Assembly: GCF_001590795.1 (NCBI RefSeq)
Contig: NZ_JXDL01000001.1
Coordinates: 7,070,154 to 7,134,153, forward strand
Source: Bradyrhizobium sp. AT1
GTDB lineage: Bacteria > Pseudomonadota > Alphaproteobacteria > Rhizobiales > Xanthobacteraceae
DNA length: 64,000 nucleotides
Direction: 5' to 3'
Both the position numbers and the translations under genes were made by a program. Within the stretch, counting starts at the first letter, position 1. The number at the start of each line of letters is the position of its first letter. Shown in pieces: positions 35,179 through 43,248 of this stretch. The notes beneath the pieces are model-generated. The model saw only the letters and a program-made list of their open reading frames with translations, was not told where the DNA came from and did not search any database.

Positions 35179-36918
35179 ATGAACACTTCCATGACCAGGA
35201 AGCAATTCTACCTGTCCGGCTTCGTCGCCTTCACCTGCCTTGTTTCGACCGCCGCTGCGGCTGGCCCGATCGAGAGCTACACGCCGGTCACCGCGCAGCG
35301 GCTGGAGAATCCGGAGCCAAGCAATTGGATGCTCTATCGGCGCACCTATGACGGCCACGGTTACAGCCCGCTCGAGCAGATCAACACCTCCAACGTCAAG
35401 AACCTCACGCCGGTCTGGACTTTTGCCACCGGCGTCGTCGAAGGCCACGAGGCGCCGCCGATCGTCAACAACGGCGTGATGTTCGTGGCGACCCCGATGG
35501 GGCAGGTGATCGCCCTGAATGCCAAGACCGGCGACGAATATTGGCGCTACAAGCGGCAGCTCCCCGACGATCTGTTCCAGCTGCACCCGACCAGCCGCGG
35601 TGTCGGTCTGTGGGAGGACAAGCTCTTCCTCGCCACCACGGACGACCACGTCGTCGCGCTCGATGCCAAGACCGGCAAGGTGGTGTGGGACACCAAGGTG
35701 CAGGACTACAAGAAGGGCCAGTACATGACCCTGATGCCGTTGATCGTCGACGGCAAGGTCATCGTCGGCGGCTCCGGCGGCGAGTTCGGCGTGCGCGGCT
35801 ATGTCGCCGCCTACGACGCCAAGGACGGCAAGGAGCTATGGCGGACCTTCACCATTCCCGGCGAAGGCGAACCGGGCCATGAAACCTGGCAGGGCGACGA
35901 CTGGAAGAACGGCGGCGGCTCGGCCTGGATGACCGGCAATTACGACAAGGAGACCAAGACGATCTATTGGGGCGTCGGCAACGCCGCGCCATGGCCCGGC
36001 GAGACCCATCCCGGCGACAATCTCTACACCTCCTCGGTGCTCGCGCTCGATCCCAACACCGGCAAGATCAAGACCCATCATCAATATCACCAGAACGATT
36101 CCTGGGACTGGGATGAGGTCGAGGCGCCGATGCTGATCGACCTGCAGCGCGACGGCAAGAACATCAAGAGCCTGGTCCATCCGGGCCGCGATGCGATCTT
36201 CTGGGTGCTCGAGCGCACGCCGACCAAGATCAACTATGTCGCCGGCTGGCCGTTCGTCTCCACCGACGTCTGGAAGGGTATCGAACCCGAGAGCGGCAAG
36301 CCGATCGTCGATCCCGCGCACAAGCCGGTGATCGGCAAGCGCGTCGAGTTCTGTCCGTCGCTATGGGGCGGCAAGGACTGGCCGTCGGCGGCCTACAGCC
36401 AGAAGACCGGCCTCGTCTACGTGCCCGCCAACGAGAATTTCTGCGGCGGGTTCACCGGCGAGAAAGTCGCGCTCAAGCCGGGCGAGCTCTGGCTCGGCAC
36501 CAAGCCGGAGGACATCGGCCTGAAGGTGAAGCCGGGCGCGGATCATTTCGGCGAGCTGCAGGCTTGGGATCCTTCGACGGGCAAGAAGGTGTGGCAGCAC
36601 AACTTCCCGAAATCGCAGCTGTTCGGCTCGGTGACGGCGACCGCGGGCGATCTCATCTTCGTCGGCGGCACCAATGATCGCAACTTCCGCGCCTTCAATG
36701 CCAAGACCGGCGAGCTGCTGTGGGAGCAGAAGACCAACTCCGGCATCATGGGCATGCCGGTGTCCTATGAGATCGACGGCACGCAGTACATCGCGATCCA
36801 GTCGGGTTGGGGCGTGGACGCGCAGCGCATCCAGGATGCACTGGTGACCAACAACATCGGCATCGAAGCCAACGTGCCGCAAGGCGGCGTCATCTGGGTG
36901 TTCGCGCTCAAGAAGTAG
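35179..36918 (+). CDS. PQQ-dependent alcohol dehydrogenase with lanthanide signature, lacking the vicinal disulfide
   Basis: A periplasmic quinoprotein of 579 residues with a signal peptide ending STAAAAG and repeated tryptophan-docking motifs of an eight-bladed propeller (for example ALNAKTGDEYWRY). The catalytic region reads SWDWDEVEAP, with catalytic Asp310 and a second Asp312, the extra acidic ligand found in lanthanide-dependent enzymes. Where XoxF has two adjacent cysteines beside PQQ, this protein has Gln134-Leu135. It is therefore an atypical family member of unknown substrate. It follows an exported Rieske gene and ends before a strong terminator. Confidence 0.9.
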   Translation: MNTSMTRKQFYLSGFVAFTCLVSTAAAAGPIESYTPVTAQRLENPEPSNWMLYRRTYDGHGYSPLEQINTSNVKNLTPVWTFATGVVEGHEAPPIVNNGVMFVATPMGQVIALNAKTGDEYWRYKRQLPDDLFQLHPTSRGVGLWEDKLFLATTDDHVVALDAKTGKVVWDTKVQDYKKGQYMTLMPLIVDGKVIVGGSGGEFGVRGYVAAYDAKDGKELWRTFTIPGEGEPGHETWQGDDWKNGGGSAWMTGNYDKETKTIYWGVGNAAPWPGETHPGDNLYTSSVLALDPNTGKIKTHHQYHQNDSWDWDEVEAPMLIDLQRDGKNIKSLVHPGRDAIFWVLERTPTKINYVAGWPFVSTDVWKGIEPESGKPIVDPAHKPVIGKRVEFCPSLWGGKDWPSAAYSQKTGLVYVPANENFCGGFTGEKVALKPGELWLGTKPEDIGLKVKPGADHFGELQAWDPSTGKKVWQHNFPKSQLFGSVTATAGDLIFVGGTNDRNFRAFNAKTGELLWEQKTNSGIMGMPVSYEIDGTQYIAIQSGWGVDAQRIQDALVTNNIGIEANVPQGGVIWVFALKK

Positions 36919-36964
36919 CTCCGCGGGCGGATCGAAGACAGCGGAGTAGCAGGGGGGTGGTGAA

Positions 36965-36995
36965 TGCGGCGGACGGCAACGTCCGCCGCATTTTT
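36965..36995 (+). terminator. Rho-independent terminator
   Basis: TGCGGCGGACG and CGTCCGCCGCA form a perfect 11-bp stem closed by a GCAA tetraloop and followed by TTTTT. It lies 47 bases after the stop of the PQQ dehydrogenase gene. Confidence 0.88.
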
Positions 36996-37017
36996 GTGAT
37001 GGACGGCCCGCGGACTC

Positions 37018-37106
37018 TTCGTCATGCCCGGGCTCGTCCCGGGCATCCACGCTCTTCGGGTCGCGGCAAAGATCGTGGATGGCCGGGACAAGCCCGGCCA
37101 TGACTG
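37018..37106. repeat. Dispersed imperfect palindrome
   Basis: CGTCATGCCCGGGCTCGTCC near the left end is mirrored by GGGACAAGCCCGGCCATGAC at the right end, with internal inverted parts (ATCCACG and CGTGGAT). This sequence type is a widespread extragenic palindrome in Bradyrhizobium (recalled, not searched). Confidence 0.7.
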
Positions 37107-37124
37107 CGTGAAGGACCAGAAGGT

Positions 37125-37382
37125 CTATTTCCCCTGGCGGTCGACCTTGTCCTTTTCCTTCTGGTTCATTTCCTGAACCTTCGGATCGGGATTGTGCTGC
37201 CCAGTTGTCTGTGTGGTCGAGGCGGGCGGGGCGCTGGCGTTTGGCAGTGAGGTCTGGTCCGGCGTGCCTGGGCGCGTTGCCGTGGTTGGCGGCGTTGTGC
37301 TGCTTTGGGCGAATGCGCCTGAGGCCGTCAAAAGAAAGGCGCTCGACAGCGAGACTGCGAGCGCCCTTGAGATGTTGGTCAT
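37125..37382 (-). CDS. Small exported Thr/Pro-rich protein
   Basis: An 85-residue product with an AGGAG ribosome site and a signal peptide ending ASGAFAQ. The mature part is Ser/Thr/Pro-rich and ends in a charged tail (VQEMNQKEKDKVDRQGK). It belongs with the other short low-complexity exported proteins of the window. No function is known. Confidence 0.6.
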   Translation of the reverse strand: MTNISRALAVSLSSAFLLTASGAFAQSSTTPPTTATRPGTPDQTSLPNASAPPASTTQTTGQHNPDPKVQEMNQKEKDKVDRQGK

Positions 37383-37454
37383 CGATCTGCTCCTGTCAGA
37401 TCGATGGAAACGGCGCGAGACGCCTGGTGTTCCGTCTCGCGCTTCAGTTTCGCC

Positions 37455-39767
37455 TCAAGCCTCCAATTGCTTGCCGATCGGAAGCGAGCGGATGCGCTTT
37501 CCCGTCGCGGCGAAGATCGCATTGATCAGCGCCGGCGCGAATGGCGGCACGCCGGGCTCGCCGACGCCGCTCGGCGGCGTGTCGGGACCGGGCGGCACGA
37601 TATAGACGTTGGTCACAACAGGAGATTCGTCGATCCTGACGACCTGGAAGTCGTCAAAATTCTTCTGCTGCACCTTGCCGTCCTTGAAGCTGATCTCGCC
37701 GTATTTGGCGAGGCTCAGCCCCATGATCGCGGCGCCCTCGATCTGCGAGGCGATGCGTTCGGGGTTGACATAGGTGCCGCAGTCGATGGCGGTATCGACC
37801 CGCGGGACTGTCAGCTTGCCCTTGTCGTCGACGGCCACCTCGACGATGGTCGCGATGTAGCTGACGAAGCTGCGGTGCACGGCAATGCCAAGACCGTGGC
37901 CCTTCGGCACCTTTCGACCCCATTCGCCCTTCTCGGCGACCAGCTCGACCACCTTGCGCAGGCGCGCGGTGTCGATCGGGTAGCTGTCCTGGGGCTCGCC
38001 ATAGTTCCAGAGGTCCTTCACCGCCGGCTTGACGATCCGCGGGCTGCCGATCAGCTCGAGCAGCATGTCTTTCTGGTCGCGCCCCGTCGCCTGCGCGATC
38101 TCGCCGACCATCGACTGCACCGCGAAGGCACGCGGGATGTTGGAGACCGAGCGGAACCAGCCGATGCGGGTATGCGCGGCGGCTTCCGGATTCTCGCAGG
38201 AGATGTTTGCGATCTCGAACGGCATGTCCGCGAGGCCCATGCCGATCTCGAACGGCGCCTGGTGCACCGTGCCGGCCGCAAACGTCGAGGCGATGCTGGG
38301 GGCCACGCTGCGATGGCGCCAAGCGATCACCTTGCCGCTCTTGTCGAGGCCGGCCTCGATGCGCTCGACCGAGACCGTGTGCAGGAACCCGTTGTGGATG
38401 TCGTCCTCCCGCGTCCACTGCACCTTCACCGGCGCACCGAGCTCCTTGGAGAGCAGGGCGGCCTCGAGCGCAAAGTCGCATTTCGACTTGCGGCCGAAAC
38501 CGCCGCCGAGCAGCGTCACGTTGACGGTGACGTTGCCCTCGGGAATGCCGAGCGTCTTGGCGACGTCGTCGCGGGTGCCGCCCGGGCTCTGTACCGGCGC
38601 CCAGATCTCGGCCTTGTCGCCCTTGACGTCGGCGACCGCCACCGGTGGCTCCATGCTGACATGGGCAAGATGCGGGATGTAGTACTCGCCGACGATCACC
38701 TTGTCGGCACCCTTCAGCGCAGCATCCGCGTCGCCCTCCTTGCGCACGACGAGGCCCGGCTTGCGCGAGGCTTCCTCGAGCTCCTTGCGATAGGCGACCG
38801 AATCGTACTTGGCGTTGGCGCCGTCGTCCCAGACCAGCTTCAGCGCATCGCGGCCCTTGATCGCCGCGCCAGTGTTGCGCGCGATCACGGCAACGCCGCC
38901 GAGCGGTTGGAACTTTGACGGCCACGGCCAGCCCTGAACCTTCATCACTTTCTCGACGCCGGGGACCTTCAGCGCCGCGTCCGGATCGAACGAGACGAGC
39001 GTGCCGCCGGTCACCGGTGGGCGCGCGATCACGGCATATTTCATGCCTGGCAACCGCACGTCGGCGCCGTAACGCGCCTTGCCGGTAGTGATGTCGTGGA
39101 GATCGACGATGCCGACCTGGCCCTTGGTGAGATAGCGGAAGTCTTTGGGGTCCTTCAGCTTGAGGCCTTCGATTGCAGGCACCGATTCCTTGGCGGCATC
39201 GGCGGCGAGCTCGCCGAAGCCCAGCTTGCGGCCGCTGGCGCTATGGACGACCTCGTGATTGACGGCCTTGACCTCGGTCGCCGGCACGCCCCAGCGCTTG
39301 GCCGCGGCCTGCTCCAGCATAGTGCGGGCGGCGGCGCCGATCTGGCGCATCGGGATCAGATAATGCCGCGTGCTGCGCGAGCCGTCGGTGTCCTGGTTGC
39401 CGAACTTGACCTCGTCGCCATGGGCCTGCTGCACCTTGACCCTGGACCAGTCGGCTTCCATCTCCTCGGCCACGATCAGCGGCAGGCTGGTGCGCACGCC
39501 GGTGCCCATCTCGGAACGGTGTCCGATGATGGTGACAATGCCATCGGGGGCGACCGAAACGAACACGCGGGGATCGACCACGACGCCGTGCGGCATCTTG
39601 CCGGCACCGGTTTCATAGGCGAGCGCCTGGCGCGACATCACGGGGGCGGCGAGCACGAAGCCGCCCGTGACGCCGAGTCCCTTCAGGATGCTGCGGCGCG
39701 AGATCTTCTCGACCCTGACGTGCTTCTCGAAACCGCGAAGCTTGCGGGGATTGTCGATGAAATTCAT
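37455..39767 (-). CDS. Molybdenum aldehyde/isoquinoline-type dehydrogenase, large subunit (IorB-like)
   Basis: A 770-residue molybdopterin-binding subunit exported by the Tat route (ISRRSILKGLGVTGGFVLAAP). Such periplasmic xanthine dehydrogenase-family enzymes oxidise aldehydes or N-heterocycles. The sequence shows the two-part fold of this subclass, including GHRSEMGTGVRTSLPLIVAEE, LLGGGFGRKSKCDFALEAAL and the catalytic Glu in PPSGVGEPGVPPFAPA. It starts one base after the stop of the [2Fe-2S] subunit. The cytochrome c subunit that often completes this enzyme is not adjacent. Between two PQQ dehydrogenases, it may remove aldehydes they make. Confidence 0.88.
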   Translation of the reverse strand: MNFIDNPRKLRGFEKHVRVEKISRRSILKGLGVTGGFVLAAPVMSRQALAYETGAGKMPHGVVVDPRVFVSVAPDGIVTIIGHRSEMGTGVRTSLPLIVAEEMEADWSRVKVQQAHGDEVKFGNQDTDGSRSTRHYLIPMRQIGAAARTMLEQAAAKRWGVPATEVKAVNHEVVHSASGRKLGFGELAADAAKESVPAIEGLKLKDPKDFRYLTKGQVGIVDLHDITTGKARYGADVRLPGMKYAVIARPPVTGGTLVSFDPDAALKVPGVEKVMKVQGWPWPSKFQPLGGVAVIARNTGAAIKGRDALKLVWDDGANAKYDSVAYRKELEEASRKPGLVVRKEGDADAALKGADKVIVGEYYIPHLAHVSMEPPVAVADVKGDKAEIWAPVQSPGGTRDDVAKTLGIPEGNVTVNVTLLGGGFGRKSKCDFALEAALLSKELGAPVKVQWTREDDIHNGFLHTVSVERIEAGLDKSGKVIAWRHRSVAPSIASTFAAGTVHQAPFEIGMGLADMPFEIANISCENPEAAAHTRIGWFRSVSNIPRAFAVQSMVGEIAQATGRDQKDMLLELIGSPRIVKPAVKDLWNYGEPQDSYPIDTARLRKVVELVAEKGEWGRKVPKGHGLGIAVHRSFVSYIATIVEVAVDDKGKLTVPRVDTAIDCGTYVNPERIASQIEGAAIMGLSLAKYGEISFKDGKVQQKNFDDFQVVRIDESPVVTNVYIVPPGPDTPPSGVGEPGVPPFAPALINAIFAATGKRIRSLPIGKQLEA

Positions 39768-39768
39768 G

Positions 39769-40221
39769 TCACACTCCCGTCGATGCGAGATGGACCGCGT
39801 TCTCGATGCGTTGATAGCAACCGCAGCGGCAGATGTTGCCGGACATCGCCTCGCGGATCTGGTCATGCGAGGGCTTCGGGTTGTCCATCAGAAGTGCCGC
39901 GGCCTGCATGATCTGGCCGGCTTGGCAGAAGCCGCATTGCGGCACGTTGACCTGGCGCCAGGCCTTTTGCACCGGATGGTCGCCGTTCGGATGCAGCCCC
40001 TCGATCGTCGTGACCTCGCGTCCGGAGACGTCCTTCACCGACGTGATGCAGGCGCGCACGGCCTCCTTGTCGACGATGACGGTGCAGGCGCCACACAGGG
40101 CCTGACCGCAGCCGTATTTGGTGCCGGTCAGCCCGGCTTCGTCACGCAGGAACCAGAGTAGCGGGAGATCCGGGTCGCCGTCCCAGCTCTGTTCCTGGCC
40201 GTTGATCTTCACCTTGATCAT
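39769..40221 (-). CDS. Molybdenum aldehyde/isoquinoline-type dehydrogenase, [2Fe-2S] subunit (IorA-like)
   Basis: A 150-residue iron-sulfur subunit with the ferredoxin-type site GCGQALCGACTVIVDKEAVRAC and the second site QCGFCQAG plus NICRCGCYQRI. It carries electrons from the molybdenum centre. GAGGG sits six bases before ATG 40221, which I prefer to ATG 40227. It has no signal of its own and probably rides out with the Tat-exported large subunit. Confidence 0.92.
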   Translation of the reverse strand: MIKVKINGQEQSWDGDPDLPLLWFLRDEAGLTGTKYGCGQALCGACTVIVDKEAVRACITSVKDVSGREVTTIEGLHPNGDHPVQKAWRQVNVPQCGFCQAGQIMQAAALLMDNPKPSHDQIREAMSGNICRCGCYQRIENAVHLASTGV

Positions 40222-40227
40222 GATCAT

Positions 40228-40880
40228 CCCTCGCTCTTCATAAGCATGCCAAATTCAAAACGTGCCGACGCCCATCGGCGCAATGCCGGTTGCGTCGTGT
40301 CGTTCACATTTCGCCCGCGGCCCTGCACGGGCAGATCCCGGCAGGAGGCAGGAACGTGAATCTCGATTGTCCGGATGTGTTCGATACCTCCCGTTTTGTT
40401 CTTAATTGATTGTATTCCGCGCGGCATCGTGACGGCGCGACCGTAACAGAGATCGCGCCGGCCCGGCGTTCACAGCCGGGTGTTCTCACCGGGAAAAGAT
40501 TGCATCGATGGTTTGTCAAAAGCAGGGCGCGTCATCGCGCCGCGTGGGCCGCGCGTTTGCAAAATAGGAGCTGCCACGAAAAAAAGCTTCGTCCGACAGA
40601 ATGACTGCGCGGACGAAGCAGGATGCCTCAGTCGAGGGAGGGAGAAACGCAGGGCCGGAACTTCAGGATGGAAGTTGGCGGCGCTGCGCAGTCATTCAGA
40701 GACCAGGACTGAGGGAGCTCATCACCCTCGTGGACACGTAGATCGCAGAGGCGGCGGCATCGCCGCGATCGTCCCGGGAGCCGGGCCGTCCGGCCCGCTG
40801 GCACGGATCGAGGCCAGCGAGCGGACGGGGTTCGGCGAAGGTCTGGCGGCCTTGCTCAGGCAGCCTTCAAGCGGCCCTAC
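40228..40880. other. Long intergenic stretch with a distal terminator
   Basis: About 650 bases between gfa and the molybdenum dehydrogenase genes, all read leftward. The part next to gfa (40620-40880) is a long 3' region without a convincing gene, and a strong terminator follows at 40579-40619. The rest (40228-40578) should carry the promoter of the dehydrogenase operon. I saw no operator. Confidence 0.45.
40579..40619 (-). terminator. Rho-independent terminator
   Basis: Read on the minus strand, GCTTCGTCCG pairs perfectly with CGGACGAAGC across a 14-base loop and is followed by seven T residues. It probably ends the xoxF-xoxG-frmA-gfa transcript, about 260 bases beyond the gfa stop. Confidence 0.85.
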
Positions 40881-41444
40881 TCAAGCCGCCTTGGCTTTGG
40901 CGACGTGGGTCGCGATCGCGTCCATCAGCGCCGGTGACAGGCAATCATAGGGCTCGAGCCCGATTTCCTTCAGCCGCGAGCGGATGCCCGCCATCTGCTC
41001 CGGCTTCACGCCCGCTTCGATCACCGAGGAGACGAAGGCGGCGAATTGCGGCGCCTGCGAGCCCTGCTCCTGGAACAGCTCGGGATGGATGAAGTCGAGA
41101 CCGTAGAACGGGTGGCCCGTGTTCTCGATGCGGCCGTACATGTGCGTGCCGCAAGCCTTGCAGGCATGGCGCTGGATCACCGCGGAGGGATCGACGATCT
41201 GGAGCTTGTCGCCGTTCTCGAGCACAGTGACGTTCTGGCGCGGCACCACGGCGACGACGGAGAACGTCGCGCCTTGCGGCTTCCAGCATTTGGTGCAGCC
41301 GCAGGCGTGATTATGGGCGACGTCGCCCTTGATGCCGACCTTGACCTGGTGGTCCTTGCATTTGCAGGCCAGCGTGCCGCCGGCAAAGCTGCCGCTGCCC
41401 TGTTTGAGGCCGTTGTCGATCGAGGGATGGAGTGCAACAGTCAT
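40881..41444 (-). CDS. gfa: S-(hydroxymethyl)glutathione synthase (glutathione-dependent formaldehyde-activating enzyme)
   Basis: Gfa speeds formation of S-hydroxymethylglutathione from formaldehyde and glutathione, the entry to the linear GSH oxidation pathway. The 187-residue protein has the zinc-binding clusters of the family: LACKCKDHQV, HACGCTKCWKPQG and HACKACGTHMYGRIE. AAGGAGGATC precedes the ATG. It lies directly after frmA in the xox operon, matching a role in disposal of formaldehyde from methanol oxidation. Confidence 0.95.
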   Translation of the reverse strand: MTVALHPSIDNGLKQGSGSFAGGTLACKCKDHQVKVGIKGDVAHNHACGCTKCWKPQGATFSVVAVVPRQNVTVLENGDKLQIVDPSAVIQRHACKACGTHMYGRIENTGHPFYGLDFIHPELFQEQGSQAPQFAAFVSSVIEAGVKPEQMAGIRSRLKEIGLEPYDCLSPALMDAIATHVAKAKAA

Positions 41445-41476
41445 GGGTCGATCCTCCTTGGGGTGACGCTTTCGAG

Positions 41477-42586
41477 TTAGTACACGACGACTGAACGGAT
41501 GGATTTGCCCTCGTGCATGAGGTCAAAGCCCTTGTTGATCTCCTCGAGCTTGAGCACGTGGGTGATCATCGGATCGATCTGGATCTTTCCGTTCATGTAC
41601 CAGTCGACGATCTTTGGCACGTCGGTGCGGCCGCGCGCACCGCCGAAGGCCGTGCCGCGCCAGTTGCGTCCGGTGACGAGCTGGAACGGGCGGGTGGCGA
41701 TCTCCTTGCCGGACTCGGCAACACCGATGATGATCGAGGTGCCCCAGCCGCGATGGCAGGCTTCCAGCGCCTGGCGCATCACCGTGGTGTTGCCGGTGCA
41801 ATCGAACGTGTAGTCGGCGCCGCCGTCGGTGAGGCCGACGAGATGCTGGACGATGTCGCCGGTGACCTTCTTGGGATTGACGAACTCGGTCATGCCGAAC
41901 CTGCGGCCCCAATCTTCCTTGGCATCGTTGATGTCGACGCCGATGATCTTGTCGGCGCCGGCCATCTTGGCGCCCTGGATCACGTTGAGGCCGATGCCGC
42001 CGAGACCGAACACGACCACGTTGGAGCCCGGCGTGACCTTCGCGGTGTTGACGACGGCGCCGACGCCGGTGGTAACGCCGCAGCCGATGTAGCAGCTCTT
42101 GTCGAAGGGGGCGTCCTCGCGGATCTTGGCGACCGCGATCTCCGGCAGCACGGTGAAGTTCGAGAAGGTCGAGCAGCCCATGTAGTGGTAGACCGGCTTG
42201 CCCTTGTAGGAGAAGCGGCTGGTGCCGTCGGGCATCACGCCCTTGCCTTGCGTCGCGCGAATCGCGGTGCAGAGGTTGGTCTTCTGGCTGAGGCAGCTTT
42301 TGCACTGCCGGCATTCGGGCGTGTAGAGCGGGATGACATGGTCACCCGGCTTCACCGAGGTCACGCCGGGGCCGATCTCGCGGACGATGCCTGCACCCTC
42401 ATGGCCCAGGATCGATGGGAAAATTCCCTCGCTGTCGAAGCCGTCGAGCGTATAGGCATCGGTATGGCAGATGCCGGTGGCCTTGATCTCGACAAGGACT
42501 TCGCCGGCCTTCGGGCCTTCCAGATCGAGCTCGACGATCTCAAGCGGCTTCTTGGCCTCGAAAGCGACGGCGGCACGTGTCTTCAT
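41477..42586 (-). CDS. frmA: S-(hydroxymethyl)glutathione dehydrogenase / class III alcohol dehydrogenase
   Basis: A 369-residue zinc-dependent dehydrogenase that oxidises S-hydroxymethylglutathione to S-formylglutathione with NAD. It has the catalytic zinc motif GHEGAGIV, the four-cysteine structural zinc site CRQCKSCLSQKTNLC and the Rossmann motif GLGGIGLNVIQGA. GAGGAG precedes the start. It sits between xoxG and gfa in one transcript. The next pathway enzyme, S-formylglutathione hydrolase, is not in the window. Confidence 0.96.
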   Translation of the reverse strand: MKTRAAVAFEAKKPLEIVELDLEGPKAGEVLVEIKATGICHTDAYTLDGFDSEGIFPSILGHEGAGIVREIGPGVTSVKPGDHVIPLYTPECRQCKSCLSQKTNLCTAIRATQGKGVMPDGTSRFSYKGKPVYHYMGCSTFSNFTVLPEIAVAKIREDAPFDKSCYIGCGVTTGVGAVVNTAKVTPGSNVVVFGLGGIGLNVIQGAKMAGADKIIGVDINDAKEDWGRRFGMTEFVNPKKVTGDIVQHLVGLTDGGADYTFDCTGNTTVMRQALEACHRGWGTSIIIGVAESGKEIATRPFQLVTGRNWRGTAFGGARGRTDVPKIVDWYMNGKIQIDPMITHVLKLEEINKGFDLMHEGKSIRSVVVY

Positions 42587-42646
42587 CGTAAACTCCTCAG
42601 ATTCTCATCGGGCGCCAAGAATTCGTCTCGGCAATCCCAGTAACGT

Positions 42647-43168
42647 TCATTTCTTGCCCATGCAGGCGTCTTCGGCCTTGGTGTAGGCTTCCGTCTTCGC
42701 CTCCTTGTTGGCCGGGCGCTGGCGGCCCCAGGCTTCGGTGGAGCGGGCCCGCAGATAGACGTAGAGATCGTCCATGTAGCAGGCGACGTTCGGGTTGTCG
42801 CCGAACGCCGGCATGACGTTCTCCTGCGCCGTCGAGACGTTCTTGCGACCGGAGGCGACCACGCCGAGGAAGTCGCCATAGCTCATCGTCTTGACGGAAT
42901 CCTTGAGCGCCGGCGCATAGGTGGAGCCCATGCCGTCGGGCCCATGGCAGACGTGGCAGTCGGAGTGGTAGCGGCGGTATCCGGAATAGGTGAACCAGTC
43001 CACGGTGCCGTCGGCCGAAATCTTGTAGGTCGGCGTTCCCTCCTTATCGAGCCACTTTCCGTCGTCTTCCTTCTTCACGGCGGTCGGGTCGCCCGGACCG
43101 TCCGCGACCGCAATTCCTCCGGACGCAACAAAGATCGTCGCAGCAATGAGAGAGCAGATTTTACGCAA
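42647..43168 (-). CDS. xoxG: XoxG-like cytochrome c, electron acceptor of XoxF
   Basis: A periplasmic c-type cytochrome of 173 residues with one heme site (CHVCH) and a later Met in ENVMPAFGDNP as likely axial ligand. It follows xoxF by about 80 bases and would take electrons from it. A TTG at 43168 with GAGG nine bases upstream gives the shortest start with a normal signal peptide (RKICSLIAATIFVASGGIAVA). A longer frame from 43225 lacks a ribosome site. Confidence 0.88.
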   Translation of the reverse strand: MRKICSLIAATIFVASGGIAVADGPGDPTAVKKEDDGKWLDKEGTPTYKISADGTVDWFTYSGYRRYHSDCHVCHGPDGMGSTYAPALKDSVKTMSYGDFLGVVASGRKNVSTAQENVMPAFGDNPNVACYMDDLYVYLRARSTEAWGRQRPANKEAKTEAYTKAEDACMGKK

Positions 43169-43248
43169 GAGATTTATCCTCGAAGGTGCCCGGGGGAGAC
43201 GAGCCGGCGCGTGGGGTTGATCCACGCGCCGGAGCGATGCTGATGGGC

